From an uncultured Desulfovibrio sp. (GTDB lineage Bacteria; Desulfobacterota; Desulfovibrionia; Desulfovibrionales; Desulfovibrionaceae), in the NCBI GenBank assembly GCA_947038175.1, contig CAMQVJ010000013.1:1-48083 (forward strand): DNA of 48,083 nt, read 5' to 3'. Shown here piece by piece: positions 1-10,040 of this stretch (the stretch's first letter is position 1; each line of letters begins with the position of its first letter). The notes beneath the pieces are model-generated. The model made no database searches. It had not been told where the DNA came from and saw only the letters and a program-made list of their open reading frames with translations. The position numbers and the translations under genes are program-made.

Positions 1-55
1 AAAAAAAACAAAGACAAAAAAGCATAAAGGTAATGACAAAACAATCTTAAATGCC

Positions 56-100
56 TTTCCTCACCGTGTGGCGTATGCCACCCCCAAAAGCTACGCCAAG
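56..100 (+). repeat. Dispersed 44-bp repeat, copy A
   Basis: Contains the near-palindrome GTGGCGTATGCCAC followed by CTACGCCAAG. The reverse complement of 47991-48035 matches most of it: a shared TTCCTCA, the 14-bp palindrome, CAAA and the CTACGCCAAG end. Part of the same motif (GCTACGCCA) occurs at 11158. It lies in noncoding DNA beyond hppA. The family and function are not recognised. Confidence 0.6.
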
Positions 101-154
101 TATGCCAACCTATGCCAAGCACCAAAGCCCTACAGCAATATAAAAAGTTTTGAA

Positions 155-200
155 GGGTGGGGTTTGGGGAGGGAAACTTTCTCAAAAGTCTTCCCTCCCC
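155..200 (-). repeat. G-rich hairpin element downstream of hppA (family copy 1)
   Basis: On the plus strand 155-173 has four G-runs separated by 1, 3 and 1 bases, which is an ideal G-quadruplex pattern. 166-180 pairs with 185-200 as a stem of about 15 bp with one bulge. Read in the direction of hppA, the stem is followed by AAACCCCACCC. The same layout of G/C stem then AAACCCC(C)AC occurs downstream of three other genes in the window. There is no U-tract on the correct side, so it is not a standard intrinsic terminator. Confidence 0.6.
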
Positions 201-241
201 ATGCTCAGCTCATATTTCAAAAATAAAATAAGCCCCCACAA

Positions 242-269
242 AAAAAAGCCCTCATACGAGGGCTTTTTT
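242..269 (-). terminator. Intrinsic terminator of hppA, possibly bidirectional
   Basis: The stem GCCCTC/GAGGGC (248-253 with 258-263) has a 4-nt loop and is flanked by an A-run on one side and a T-run on the other. It lies about 30 nt past the hppA stop codon. Confidence 0.9.
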
Positions 270-296
270 ATTTCTATCTATTGAGGCTTTTTATCT

Positions 297-2372
297 TTAA
301 GCAAGAGCTTGCAAAAGAAGAATAGCAACAATGTTGATGATTTTGATCATTGGGTTGATAGCAGGGCCTGCTGTATCCTTGTAAGGATCGCCAACGGTGT
401 CGCCAGTTACAGCAGCTTTATGAGCGTCTGAACCTTTACCGCCAAAGTGACCATCTTCGATGTACTTCTTAGCGTTATCCCATGCGCCACCACCACTTGT
501 CATGGAGATAGCAACAAAAATACCTGTTACAATCGTACCCATAAGCATAGCGCCTAGGCAAGAGAATGCAGCAGCTTGTCCAGCAAAGCTAGTAATAACA
601 AAATAAAGAACAACTGGAGCAAGAACAGGAAGAAGAGATGGAACAATCATTTCTTTGATAGCTGTTTTTGTAAGCATATCAACCGCTGCGCTATAGTCAG
701 GAGTTGCTGTGCCTTCCATGATGCCAGGAATTTCTTTGAATTGACGACGTACTTCAACAACGACTGCTGCACCGGCACGACCAACACTCATCATGCCCAT
801 GGCACCGAAGAGATAAGGAAGAAGTCCACCAAGGAAAAGCCCAACAAGAACATAAGGGTCTTGCAAGTTGAAAGAAACATCAAGAGTTGGGAAGTAGCGT
901 TCAAGATCTTCTGTGTAAGAAGCAAAAAGAACAAGAGCAGCAAGAGCAGCTGAACCGATAGCATAACCTTTGGTTACTGCTTTAGTTGTGTTACCAACAG
1001 CATCAAGAGCGTCAGTTACAACACGAACATCTTCAGGAAGCCCAGCCATTTCAGCAATGCCGCCTGCGTTATCAGTAACAGGGCCGTAAGCATCAAGAGC
1101 AACAACCATACCAGCGAGAGCGAGCATAGTAGTAGCAGCAATAGCAATACCGAAGAGTCCTGCATTGGAATAGGCAAACAAAATACCACCACAAATAACA
1201 AGAACAGGAAGAGCGCAAGATTCCATAGAAACTGCGAGTCCTTGAATCACGTTAGTGCCGTGACCTGTTTCAGAAGCTTTCGCAATACTGCGAACAGGAC
1301 GGAATTGAGTAGCGGTGTAATATTCAGTGATCCACACAAGAAGGCCTGTTACAGCAAGACCTGTGAAGGCACAAAGCAGAAGATTACCACCAGTGAAATA
1401 TTTACCATCAACAGACATGCTTTCCATATCCCAAAACAATGTGATAGTCACAAAAGTAATAAGAATACCAGAGAAAACCGCAGTCGCTGCAAGGCCTTTG
1501 TAGAGAGCTTTCATGATGTTAGTATCAGTAAGCTTTACAAAGTACGTGCCAGCAATAGAACCAATAATACATACCGCACTAATAAGAAGCGGATACATAA
1601 GCATAGTTTTTTGCAATTCGCCTGAAAAGTAGATGGACGCTAAAAGCATAGTTGCAACAATAGTTACAGCGTATGTTTCAAAAAGGTCAGCAGCCATACC
1701 AGCACAGTCACCAACGTTATCACCAACGTTATCAGCGATAACTGCAGGGTTACGTGGGTCATCTTCAGGAATACCAACTTCTACTTTACCAACAAGGTCA
1801 GCACCAACGTCAGCACCTTTTGTAAAGATACCGCCGCCAAGACGTGCGAAGATAGAAATAAGAGAAGCACCAAATGAAAGAGCGATAAGCGCTTGCATAA
1901 GTTCTTCTGTAGGTACTTGAAAAACTTCAAGAAGTGCATAATAGAAGGTCACGCCTAAAAGACCAAGACCAACTACTAAAAGTCCTGTAATCGCTCCAGA
2001 TTGGAATGCGATATTAAGAGCAGGTGCAAGGCCTTCACGAGCCGCTTCAGCGGTACGTACGTTAGCACGAACAGAAACGTTCATACCAATATAGCCAGCA
2101 ACAGCAGAAAGAACCGCTCCAATAACAAAACCAAGCGACACTAAAAAGGATAATGCAAAAAGAAGTATCACAGCAATAACAACACCAACAATAGCAATGG
2201 TGCGATATTGGCGGTTTAGGTAGGCTTCAGCGCCTTCTTGAATCGCGCCAGCGATGCGTTGCATATCTTCATTACCAGTACTTGCTGCAAGCACGGTTTT
2301 TGAAGCTTTGAATGCGTACGCAAGAGCCAAGCCCGCACACGCAAAAACCAAAAGTAAGGAAAGTGATGTCAT
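297..2372 (-). CDS. hppA: Membrane-bound proton-pumping pyrophosphatase, K+-independent type
   Basis: Polytopic inner-membrane enzyme that couples PPi hydrolysis to ion pumping. The 691-residue length is normal for the family. The substrate loop [11 protein letters not shown] is followed by the Asp-rich [21 protein letters not shown] segment, both signatures of the family. The determinant region reads GNTTKA with a Thr three residues further on. In characterised enzymes Lys at that position marks K+-independent H+-PPases, while K+-dependent ones have Ala, so H+ transport is inferred. The ATG at 2372 was chosen because GAGGG precedes it by a good distance. A further upstream in-frame start would add 36 residues with no hydrophobic or conserved match. 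The gene is single, diverges from the diguanylate cyclase gene and ends at a strong terminator. The pump would recover energy from biosynthetic PPi. Confidence 0.96.
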   Translation of the reverse strand: MTSLSLLLVFACAGLALAYAFKASKTVLAASTGNEDMQRIAGAIQEGAEAYLNRQYRTIAIVGVVIAVILLFALSFLVSLGFVIGAVLSAVAGYIGMNVSVRANVRTAEAAREGLAPALNIAFQSGAITGLLVVGLGLLGVTFYYALLEVFQVPTEELMQALIALSFGASLISIFARLGGGIFTKGADVGADLVGKVEVGIPEDDPRNPAVIADNVGDNVGDCAGMAADLFETYAVTIVATMLLASIYFSGELQKTMLMYPLLISAVCIIGSIAGTYFVKLTDTNIMKALYKGLAATAVFSGILITFVTITLFWDMESMSVDGKYFTGGNLLLCAFTGLAVTGLLVWITEYYTATQFRPVRSIAKASETGHGTNVIQGLAVSMESCALPVLVICGGILFAYSNAGLFGIAIAATTMLALAGMVVALDAYGPVTDNAGGIAEMAGLPEDVRVVTDALDAVGNTTKAVTKGYAIGSAALAALVLFASYTEDLERYFPTLDVSFNLQDPYVLVGLFLGGLLPYLFGAMGMMSVGRAGAAVVVEVRRQFKEIPGIMEGTATPDYSAAVDMLTKTAIKEMIVPSLLPVLAPVVLYFVITSFAGQAAAFSCLGAMLMGTIVTGIFVAISMTSGGGAWDNAKKYIEDGHFGGKGSDAHKAAVTGDTVGDPYKDTAGPAINPMIKIINIVAILLLQALA

Positions 2373-2649
2373 AAAAACCCTCGTAATATAGGAAATACTG
2401 AAAAAAAAGCTTCCAAAAACGCTTTGTCCCTGTAGCTCATTAGAATGAGGCACTGTACACAAATAACAGACTTTATGCAAGGACTAAATTTAGGGTTCAC
2501 CCCTCCCCTTTTCCTGCTTCAGTAATACACCGCATCTTTATCCTCTAAGAACATGCGCACTCTAGGCAAAAACAGAAAAAGCCCAAACTCTGGCGCCATA
2601 CACTGCTAAAAATAGAATACCTCTCTCTTTTTAATAGCCATAAGATCAC

Positions 2650-2679
2650 TTGACTTTTCCCTATTTCTCACCCTATAAT
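2650..2679 (+). promoter_or_regulatory. Sigma-70-like promoter for the diguanylate cyclase gene
   Basis: TTGACT at 2650-2655 and TATAAT at 2674-2679 are separated by 18 bp, which predicts a start near 2686 and a short leader. Confidence 0.7.
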
Positions 2680-2741
2680 ACGCCACAAGTTTTCTCACTA
2701 ATAATGTGAAGGGATTCACTCCTTATATTGGAATATTTGCT

Positions 2742-4409
2742 ATGACGGCTCTGAATGAAATATCACTTGGAAGTTTAATCTTTATATCTGTTGTTGTTTT
2801 TTTATACAACTACTCGCTCTTTTCGCTTGCAAAAAAAGCACTGCTCAATGTTCACTCTGGAACAGTTAAAACACTAGTCTTCAGCGTTATTAATACTCTC
2901 CTTTTTCTCTATTTTTTCGGAGAAAGCAGGGGTCTTCTGTTTCTATACTTTGCTCTTTTTATTACTTTTTTCTTCGAATTTCTTTTCATGAGCTTCGAAG
3001 ATATTTTTGATATTTTCTTTCTTGTCAATGCTGTCATGATTAACGTCATGAGTATTTTGTCTATTACTATATGTGTTTATGCATGGAGCCTTGACGTCTT
3101 TTTCTACTACATTATATACACACCAAAACATTACCTACACTTCTTCTTTTTAAGTCTTTTTATCCTTATCTTTTTGACTACATTTGTTGCGAAATGTTTC
3201 GGTCAACAGCATTTGCGGGGCATTCTCAATAATAAAGTACACAGGGTATACCTCTTTATTTACTTCCTTGTTGTTAATATTTATTTCCTCTATAATGCTC
3301 AGGCCTATACGGCCTATACCACAAGTTCTTTTACAGTTACCAATCAATTTCTCGCATCACTTGTATTTTTATTTTCTTTTTTCTATATGATTTCCTATGC
3401 AGTCAAAACCAATGGCATTATGGATCTTGTAGAGAAAAATTCCTACTATAAAGCAGAACTCGTCAATCAACAAAAAATAATGAGTAACTTTATACAAAAC
3501 GCGAGCATTAAGTTTGATTTAAATTTAACAGAAGATACCATCCTCTCAGGCTTTGATTATAATGATCATGTCCTCATTGAGCCTGGGCATAGCTATACCG
3601 ATACACTATCTAGAATAGCAGAGCAACTTATACACCCCGACCACCAAGAAAGCTTCAAAACAGCGCTTAGCCCTGACAAGTTACTTGCTAGATTCAAAGA
3701 TGGAACAAATATACTTTCTTTTGAGTTTTTGCAAAAAAACAACGAAAATGAAAGCTCTTTTTATTGGTACAGAACCACCCTCTCCATGATTGAAGATGGC
3801 CTCACGGGTGACATCAAAGTTATTGCCTATATGGAGAACATTGATGAAGAAAAGAAACGCCACACAGAGCTTGCCCAAAAAGCCCAACTCGACTCGCTTT
3901 CTGGACTAAATAATAAAGAACACACAAGACTACTCATTGAGCGACAACTACGAAAAGGCGAGGGAGTCCTCTACCTTATCGATATCGACAATTTCAAGTC
4001 AATTAATGACTCCATGGGACACGGTATGGGTGACGAAGTTTTGCGAGCCTTGTCTTCCGATTTGAAGCGTATTTTTCGAGGCGAAGACATCGTTGGGCGT
4101 ATTGGTGGAGACGAGTTTATGGTCTATGTTTCTACAGGCTTGCCTGACCGCATTGCCACCCAAAAAGCCGAACAAGTCATGGATGCTTTTCTCAACACAT
4201 ACACGGACATGGAAGGACAAGATCATATTATTTCAAGCAGTATTGGTATATATATTGTAGATACTGATACGTGCCAGTTTGAGGACATATACCACAAAGC
4301 AGACATAGCTATGTATCAAACAAAGAAAAATGGGAAAAATGGCTACACCGTTTATAATGGTGAAGAGTTTTCCACATATGTATCCGATAGAACGAAAGAA
4401 GAGCAATAG
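2742..4409 (+). CDS. Membrane diguanylate cyclase with GGDEF domain
   Basis: Predicted to make cyclic di-GMP from two GTP. Roughly the first 220 residues are very hydrophobic, with several membrane segments. A linker and a PAS-like stretch follow, then a C-terminal GGDEF domain. The active site reads VGRIGGDEF. An RxxD motif (RGED) lies exactly five residues upstream, the position of the inhibitory I-site, so product feedback is likely. DIDNFKSINDSMGHGMGD is the typical metal- and nucleotide-binding region. The ATG at 2742 has GGA nine bases upstream. A GTG at 2706 in the same frame would add 12 residues but lacks a Shine-Dalgarno match. The signal sensed by the membrane part is unknown. No EAL domain or c-di-GMP effector is visible nearby. 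Confidence 0.9.
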   Translation: MTALNEISLGSLIFISVVVFLYNYSLFSLAKKALLNVHSGTVKTLVFSVINTLLFLYFFGESRGLLFLYFALFITFFFEFLFMSFEDIFDIFFLVNAVMINVMSILSITICVYAWSLDVFFYYIIYTPKHYLHFFFLSLFILIFLTTFVAKCFGQQHLRGILNNKVHRVYLFIYFLVVNIYFLYNAQAYTAYTTSSFTVTNQFLASLVFLFSFFYMISYAVKTNGIMDLVEKNSYYKAELVNQQKIMSNFIQNASIKFDLNLTEDTILSGFDYNDHVLIEPGHSYTDTLSRIAEQLIHPDHQESFKTALSPDKLLARFKDGTNILSFEFLQKNNENESSFYWYRTTLSMIEDGLTGDIKVIAYMENIDEEKKRHTELAQKAQLDSLSGLNNKEHTRLLIERQLRKGEGVLYLIDIDNFKSINDSMGHGMGDEVLRALSSDLKRIFRGEDIVGRIGGDEFMVYVSTGLPDRIATQKAEQVMDAFLNTYTDMEGQDHIISSSIGIYIVDTDTCQFEDIYHKADIAMYQTKKNGKNGYTVYNGEEFSTYVSDRTKEEQ

Positions 4410-4446
4410 AAAGACTAAAAGGTATAAGACAAAAAGTGTATTTATT

Positions 4447-5574
4447 TTAGTTATCTTGAAAACGGTATAAATTCTTGCCAAGCATCGTCGTTACTTCATA
4501 CGGTATTGTGTCCCACCAAAAAGCAAGTTCTTCCAAGCGTATCCCATTCTCACAACCATTCAAGAGATAGGCATTTTGCCCTGTTGTCACCTCGTGCTTC
4601 TTCACAAGGTCAGTCACATCTATGGCGGTCATTTGCATGGTCACACGCCCAATAATCGGGCAACGAGTATTGTGTATAACAACCTGCGCTCCGCCGTGGC
4701 CAAATTCATCATTAGCTTTTGTGTTTATTCTATAACCATCAGCATAACCCATACCTATCCACGCAACCACGCTATCACGTTTTGCGGTGAAACTAGTTCC
4801 ATAGCTCACCCTATCGCCTTTATTGAGTTTTTGCACAGATAAAACAGGAGCGCTCAAACTCATAGCAGGATGAAAGGCAGTTCCAAGAGATTCTTGCTTT
4901 GTGGCATAAAAAGGGTTTCCACCATAAAGTAAAATTCCAGGGCGCACAATATCACCCGCAATCTCAGGAAATGCCAAAATGGTAGCAGAATTTCCAAAAC
5001 TAGTAAGAATATCAGGGTAGGTATCTTTTAAAATATCCACAGCTCGCTTCATACGTGAGGCTTGAATCTCTGTGTACTCACTATCATCATCAGAATAGGC
5101 AGAGGAAAAATGGGAAAGCAACATGACAGGGCGAGCTTTTTTCCCTTTAAATTTTTGGGCAACCCATTCCATATCTTTTGCCCTAAAGCCAAGACGCCCC
5201 ATACCTGTATCTATTTTTATAGCAATATCTAAATCGTAATCCAAAGATAGGTCAAGGGTTTCTACATTATGCACGACCGTGCATATTTTATAGACAGCGG
5301 AAAGCTCATATTCTTCTTTTTTCATACAACCAAGCAGAGGGACTATTGTTCCTGTGATACCAGACTTTCGCAACAGAACAGCCTCTCTGACTGTGCCCAC
5401 AGCGAAGTATTTCGCCCCTTCTTCCTGCAAAGCGCTCGATACTTCAAAAACGCCATGCCCATAAGCATCGCTTTTAACAACAGGCATAATAGTTTTTTTA
5501 TGCACTGTAAGCAGATTATAGTTTTTTCGTATTGCTTCAAAATCAATGGTAATAGAACAAAGAGCTTCAGTCAT
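4447..5574 (-). CDS. alr: Alanine racemase
   Basis: PLP enzyme that interconverts L- and D-alanine for peptidoglycan. The N-terminal barrel carries the PLP lysine in VVKSDAYGHG (about residues 32-41). The C-terminal domain has the second catalytic tyrosine in RVSYGTSF and the RVTMQMTAIDVTD block. The length of 375 residues is normal. The ATG at 5574 has AAGGA upstream at good spacing. It converges with the diguanylate cyclase gene with only 37 nt between the stops, and no clear hairpin is seen there. Confidence 0.96.
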   Translation of the reverse strand: MTEALCSITIDFEAIRKNYNLLTVHKKTIMPVVKSDAYGHGVFEVSSALQEEGAKYFAVGTVREAVLLRKSGITGTIVPLLGCMKKEEYELSAVYKICTVVHNVETLDLSLDYDLDIAIKIDTGMGRLGFRAKDMEWVAQKFKGKKARPVMLLSHFSSAYSDDDSEYTEIQASRMKRAVDILKDTYPDILTSFGNSATILAFPEIAGDIVRPGILLYGGNPFYATKQESLGTAFHPAMSLSAPVLSVQKLNKGDRVSYGTSFTAKRDSVVAWIGMGYADGYRINTKANDEFGHGGAQVVIHNTRCPIIGRVTMQMTAIDVTDLVKKHEVTTGQNAYLLNGCENGIRLEELAFWWDTIPYEVTTMLGKNLYRFQDN

Positions 5575-5962
5575 TATAGCTTATCCTTAATGCTTTTCAA
5601 TAAATATATCTGTAACGCCCATGAGAACATGTTTTCCAAAAAAAGGCAAGTCTCTAGCAAGCACCATTATATGAGAATACATGTATCCACACAAGAAGCA
5701 TTAGAAGAACAAATACAATTATTATAATGACTCGCCCCCCATTCTTCAATAAAATAACAGAAAAGATTTCCCTATTTCCCCATTTTCATCATCAAAAAAA
5801 AACAGCCTCTCTAAGCAACTATTTCTCGTATGAGAAATTTTAAAAAAATAGAAAAAGACTCTTTTATTTAATAAGGACTTATGATACAGTTCTCGTGCTT
5901 ATGGATTCCGTGGTGAATTTTACTTTTCCTATTTATTTCTTCATATATTACGTAGGTTTATA
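5575..5962. other. Divergent intergenic region between alr and lptD
   Basis: No supported gene. AT-rich and expected to hold the divergent promoters. A 7-bp inverted repeat, ATTTCTC-GTAT-GAGAAAT, lies at 5821-5838. A TATGAT at 5880-5885 has no convincing -35 partner. An open frame across 5269-5727 mostly overlaps alr on the other strand and has no recognisable protein features. Confidence 0.5.
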
Positions 5963-8389
5963 ATGACAAATATGCATATAATAAAGCAGTTTCTTTTTTC
6001 TAGAATAATTAACACCCTTAATTATCCTCCCGCTTTTTACAAAAAAATGGGATTTATTTTTTGTGCATGCATCATTAGCCTAAGTCTTGCGGCATTTTCA
6101 TACGCTGCAAAATTCCCCGTATCTATCAATCAGGATGGAAAAACCCTAGAAACTGAAGATGAGCTCCCTTGGAAAATCTTTGCTGACCAGCTTGTCAGTT
6201 TAAATGACGGGCTTATACTTGAGGGAAGAGGAAATGTTCTACTTTCAAGAGGAACTGACTATTTAAAAGCAGACTTTGCTCGCCTATACACAAACACGCA
6301 ATGGATTTTATTACAGGGCAATGTGTTTGCAAAACTTGGACAAGATGAAGTAAAAGCAACAGAAGCAGAATTTGATCTCAGCAATAATACGGGCTGGGTT
6401 AAAAACGCAAGCATTTTTATGGCAGGCCCCCATATGTATTTTTCCAGTGAGGAGTTATACAAAAATAAAGGGGATAGGTATTTACTAAAAAACGCGATTG
6501 TTACTGCTTGTGACGGAACAAAGCCCCTCTGGTCCATTGAAGCATCTGAAGCGGATGTTGAACCTGACGGCTATGCGAGCTTCACAAATCCTATTTTCAA
6601 CATAAAAGATCAAAATCTTATCTATTCCCCATACCTTATCGTTCCCACAAAAACCACAAGACAAACGGGTTTATTGCAGCCTGAGTATGGCGTGAGCTCT
6701 CAACATGGCGTTTATTTTACCCAACCCTGGTTTTATGCCATTGACCAAAGCCGTGACCTCACATTTTATGGAACTATACTCACCAAAAAAGGCTTTTTAC
6801 CTTCCATAGAATATAGATCTCACACAAAAGAAAACCAAAAACTTTGGGGTGCCGTCGATTTTCTTTACGAAAATGATGTGGTTCGCCATGATTCTGAGGA
6901 TGACGTTGACTCAAGCGATGGCTATATTCGAGATAATAGAAGTCGCTACTGGTTAAGATCTATGGGAAATGGCGACATCCTAGAAACAAGCTGGAATTAT
7001 AAATTCAACCTAGACTATGTTTCCGATCAGAACTTTTTACGTGAATATCAAAATCGCATGACTGGCTTCGATAATTCTCGCACCGCAAGTTATGAAATGT
7101 TTGGCAGAGATTTTGCAGAGCTCGATCAAAACAGAGTCAGCGAAGGCTATCTTTTTAGAGATTGGAATCGCCTTACCGTAACGGCTGGTATGCGTTTTGA
7201 ACAAGACCCTAGCCTTGAAAACGGCAACAAAGACAGAGACTTAGACGAAACAGTACAGCGCTTACCTGAATTTTATGCTTTTTGGAATAAAGGAAGAATT
7301 TTTGAAAAACTTCCTCTTGAAATACAAACCAGTGCTCATACCGCATATATGTTTCGCCAAGAAGGTACCAGTGGTTTTCGCTCAGAAATCTACCCTCAAA
7401 TTTCCCTTCCTGTCGATTTACGTTTCGCTACCATGGAGCTAAATACAGGCGTGCGTGCTACCCTTTATCACAATACCAGTGAAAACAGAAACTCCCCTGT
7501 AACAGCAACTAAAAATAGAAAAATACAAGATAGCACGGATAGAATCATTCCTGAATTTGGCGTAAATTTTTATACGCAGGCCACTCGAACATGGGAATGG
7601 CCAAAAGAACTCGATCTCACAGAAGCAAATGTGGGAGAAAGTACATACACAGGTATGCGACATTTCATGCAACCAAGACTCCGTTATTCATGGGTTGAGG
7701 ACGTGAACCAAGAAGATAATCCGTATTATATCCGTGAAGACAGAATACAAGACACAAATAGCCTTTTGTTTTCCTTAGATAACCATTTCACTTTTCGTAA
7801 AGATTCTGTATCAAAAACAAAACAAGGATTGGAACTCAATACCAGCTATCAAGACCTAATTAAGCTTAAATTTTCAGGTGGTTATGATTTCCGTGAAGCA
7901 GATAGAGAACGCCTAACTGATGTTTTTGAAAATAGACCATGGCATGACCTGCGCTTGCGTGCAGAACTGAGCCCCTATTCTTGGATTTCTTTTAACACAG
8001 ACTTCTTTTATTCTCTTTACGATACAGAAATTAGCCGTATTGACACAGGAATTTCCCTTATTCACCCTCGTTACGGCTCTTTTAGCTCAAGCTATAGCAT
8101 GCGTGAATCTGCCTATAATTATCGAGAGCTTGTGAACTACGACAACCCTGCTGACATTATTCCCACAGAACCTCTTGATGTTATCACAAATAGTATCTTG
8201 TGGAATGTGACACCTAAATTCCAAATCTACGGTTTAGAAAGAACAAACCTTGAAACAGGTAAAAGCTTTGAACGCATGATTGGTGTGGGTTTCTTGCATC
8301 AGTGTGTAAGAGTTTTTGGGGAATATACCAAAGACGCTCAAGAAGAAGCTGTCCATCTGAATGTTGAATTTATGGGGCTTGGATTTTGA
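5963..8389 (+). CDS. lptD: LPS-assembly outer-membrane protein LptD
   Basis: Inserts lipopolysaccharide into the outer leaflet of the outer membrane together with LptE. The N-terminus is unusually long before a hydrophobic signal-peptide core (about residues 30-48, ending near SYAA). An OstA/LptA-like periplasmic domain follows (about 60-170: LVSLNDGLILEGRGNVLLSR, then KATEAEFDL). The large C-terminal beta-barrel contains the conserved region around SPYLIVPTKTTRQTGLLQPEYG. The length of 808 residues is typical. The ATG at 5963 was kept because AGG precedes it by nine bases. A later ATG at 6047, just before the signal core, has no ribosome binding site. comM follows 18 nt downstream, probably in the same transcript. 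Confidence 0.95.
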   Translation: MTNMHIIKQFLFSRIINTLNYPPAFYKKMGFIFCACIISLSLAAFSYAAKFPVSINQDGKTLETEDELPWKIFADQLVSLNDGLILEGRGNVLLSRGTDYLKADFARLYTNTQWILLQGNVFAKLGQDEVKATEAEFDLSNNTGWVKNASIFMAGPHMYFSSEELYKNKGDRYLLKNAIVTACDGTKPLWSIEASEADVEPDGYASFTNPIFNIKDQNLIYSPYLIVPTKTTRQTGLLQPEYGVSSQHGVYFTQPWFYAIDQSRDLTFYGTILTKKGFLPSIEYRSHTKENQKLWGAVDFLYENDVVRHDSEDDVDSSDGYIRDNRSRYWLRSMGNGDILETSWNYKFNLDYVSDQNFLREYQNRMTGFDNSRTASYEMFGRDFAELDQNRVSEGYLFRDWNRLTVTAGMRFEQDPSLENGNKDRDLDETVQRLPEFYAFWNKGRIFEKLPLEIQTSAHTAYMFRQEGTSGFRSEIYPQISLPVDLRFATMELNTGVRATLYHNTSENRNSPVTATKNRKIQDSTDRIIPEFGVNFYTQATRTWEWPKELDLTEANVGESTYTGMRHFMQPRLRYSWVEDVNQEDNPYYIREDRIQDTNSLLFSLDNHFTFRKDSVSKTKQGLELNTSYQDLIKLKFSGGYDFREADRERLTDVFENRPWHDLRLRAELSPYSWISFNTDFFYSLYDTEISRIDTGISLIHPRYGSFSSSYSMRESAYNYRELVNYDNPADIIPTEPLDVITNSILWNVTPKFQIYGLERTNLETGKSFERMIGVGFLHQCVRVFGEYTKDAQEEAVHLNVEFMGLGF

Positions 8390-8407
8390 TATAATAAAGG
8401 AACGCCA

Positions 8408-9931
8408 ATGCTAACACGCCTCTATTGCGGAGCTTTACAAGGCATCGATGCTTTTACCGTAGAACTAGAAATCGATTATACACGAACAGGAATTCCTGCG
8501 TTTGTAATGGTTGGCCTTGCAGAAGGCGCTGTTCGGGAAGCAAAAGAACGTGTTTTTACAGCTATACGAACATCAGGCTATAGACTACCATCAGCCCGAA
8601 TCACAGTTAATCTCGCTCCCGCAGACAGAAAAAAAGCAGGCTCTGCGTATGACTTGCCTCTTGCTATGGGGCTCTTATATGCCTCGGAAGCGCTGAGCCC
8701 CAGTATAAATTTAGGCGATTTCTTTTTTGCTGCAGAATTGTCTTTGAATGGTAATTTACGCCCTGTTCCTGGCATTTTACCTTTGGCTCTTCTTGCTCGA
8801 TCTTTAGGAGTAAAGGCTATGGTGGTTGCAAAAGAAAACGCCATAGAAGCCTCAATAGTTGAAGGGCTTACAGTGTATGGGCTTTCGCATCTTTCTGAAG
8901 TAACGGCATTTACGTGCGAGCAGGAAATATTTGAACCCATAAAATATGCACACAAAGACAAAGAGTATGCCTTTCCCCTTGATTTTGCAGAGGTAAAAGG
9001 GCAAGAACAAGCCAAAAGAGCTATTGAAATAGCCACCGCAGGCGGTCATAATATTCTCTTTATTGGTTCTCCTGGTAGCGGTAAAACTATGCTTGCCAAG
9101 CGTATCCCGACAGTATTACCCCCCCTTTCTTTTGAAGAAGCTCTTGAAGTCACAACTATTTACAGTGTTTCTAGCAAACTAACAGAAAAAGGCCTTGTCA
9201 CAGAACGCCCCTTCAGAGACCCACACCATACCGTGTCAGAAATAGCTCTTATTGGTGGTGGCAGTTATCCAAAGCCTGGCGAAGTTAGCCTTGCCCATAG
9301 AGGCGTTTTATTTTTAGATGAGCTACCCGAATTTCAAAGAGCAACCCTTGAAGTGCTGCGCCAACCCTTAGAAGATGGCGCTGTTACCATTGCACGAGCA
9401 GCACACACCATAACCTATCCTGCATCCTGCATGCTTGTTGCCGCTATGAACCCTTGCCCTTGTGGATATTATGGGGACTTGAAACGCTCTTGTACCTGTT
9501 CAAACCTCGCCTTAGGACGCTATCAATCCAAACTATCAGGACCTCTTCTTGATCGTATTGATTTGCATATTGAAATACCCTCCGTTCCTTATGAGGATTT
9601 CCGAGGCACTCTTAATTCAAGAAGTTCTGAACAGATGCGAGCTTCGGTGGAAAAAGCACGGAAGATACAAGCAGAAAGATACAAAGGCACCCCCTGCAGA
9701 ACAAACGCAGATCTTTCAGGCTCAAGCCTTGAAAAATTTTGCGCACTTGGTGAGGCGGAGCATGAATTTTTAGGACGCACAGTAGAGAATCTCTCCCTAT
9801 CTGCCCGTTCTTTTACTCGTATATTACGTATAGCTCGAACAATTGCAGACCTTGAAGGCGCTGAGAAGATAGAGAAAAAACACCTAGCAGAATCCATTCA
9901 ATGCCGAGTTTTAGATCGAGCAAAAAGATAA
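8408..9931 (+). CDS. comM: YifB/ComM-family Mg-chelatase-like AAA+ ATPase
   Basis: In naturally transformable bacteria ComM is a hexameric helicase that promotes branch migration of incoming DNA. It is widespread elsewhere with a less clear role. The N-terminal ChlI-type domain starts MLTRLYCGALQGIDA and contains LAPADRKKAGSAYDLPLAMGLL. The Walker A GSPGSGKT lies near residue 220 and the Walker B LFLDELPEF follows. The CPCG...CTC cysteine cluster is a typical YifB zinc-like motif. The C-terminal domain has LLDRIDLHIEIP and SARSFTRILRIARTIADL. The length of 507 residues is normal. AAAGGA precedes the ATG. Confidence 0.95.
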   Translation: MLTRLYCGALQGIDAFTVELEIDYTRTGIPAFVMVGLAEGAVREAKERVFTAIRTSGYRLPSARITVNLAPADRKKAGSAYDLPLAMGLLYASEALSPSINLGDFFFAAELSLNGNLRPVPGILPLALLARSLGVKAMVVAKENAIEASIVEGLTVYGLSHLSEVTAFTCEQEIFEPIKYAHKDKEYAFPLDFAEVKGQEQAKRAIEIATAGGHNILFIGSPGSGKTMLAKRIPTVLPPLSFEEALEVTTIYSVSSKLTEKGLVTERPFRDPHHTVSEIALIGGGSYPKPGEVSLAHRGVLFLDELPEFQRATLEVLRQPLEDGAVTIARAAHTITYPASCMLVAAMNPCPCGYYGDLKRSCTCSNLALGRYQSKLSGPLLDRIDLHIEIPSVPYEDFRGTLNSRSSEQMRASVEKARKIQAERYKGTPCRTNADLSGSSLEKFCALGEAEHEFLGRTVENLSLSARSFTRILRIARTIADLEGAEKIEKKHLAESIQCRVLDRAKR

Positions 9932-10040
9932 TGGGAAAGAGTTGACAAGAAAATTCGCCAACCCCTAACTGAACAATATAATAGTAGTATATAATAGACC
10001 GTATTTTTAGTTTATTTGAAGTTACAAACAAGGAGCACAC

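Noticed and set aside
576..1920. Several open frames opposite hppA
   Set aside because: Composition is that of the reverse of a membrane protein gene. No motifs or start signals.
2420..2460. tRNA-like GTAGCTCAT string
   Set aside because: No cloverleaf, anticodon arm or acceptor stem could be built around it.
5269..5727. 152-codon plus-strand frame overlapping the 5' end of alr
   Set aside because: Most of it lies opposite alr coding sequence. No Shine-Dalgarno and no recognisable domain.
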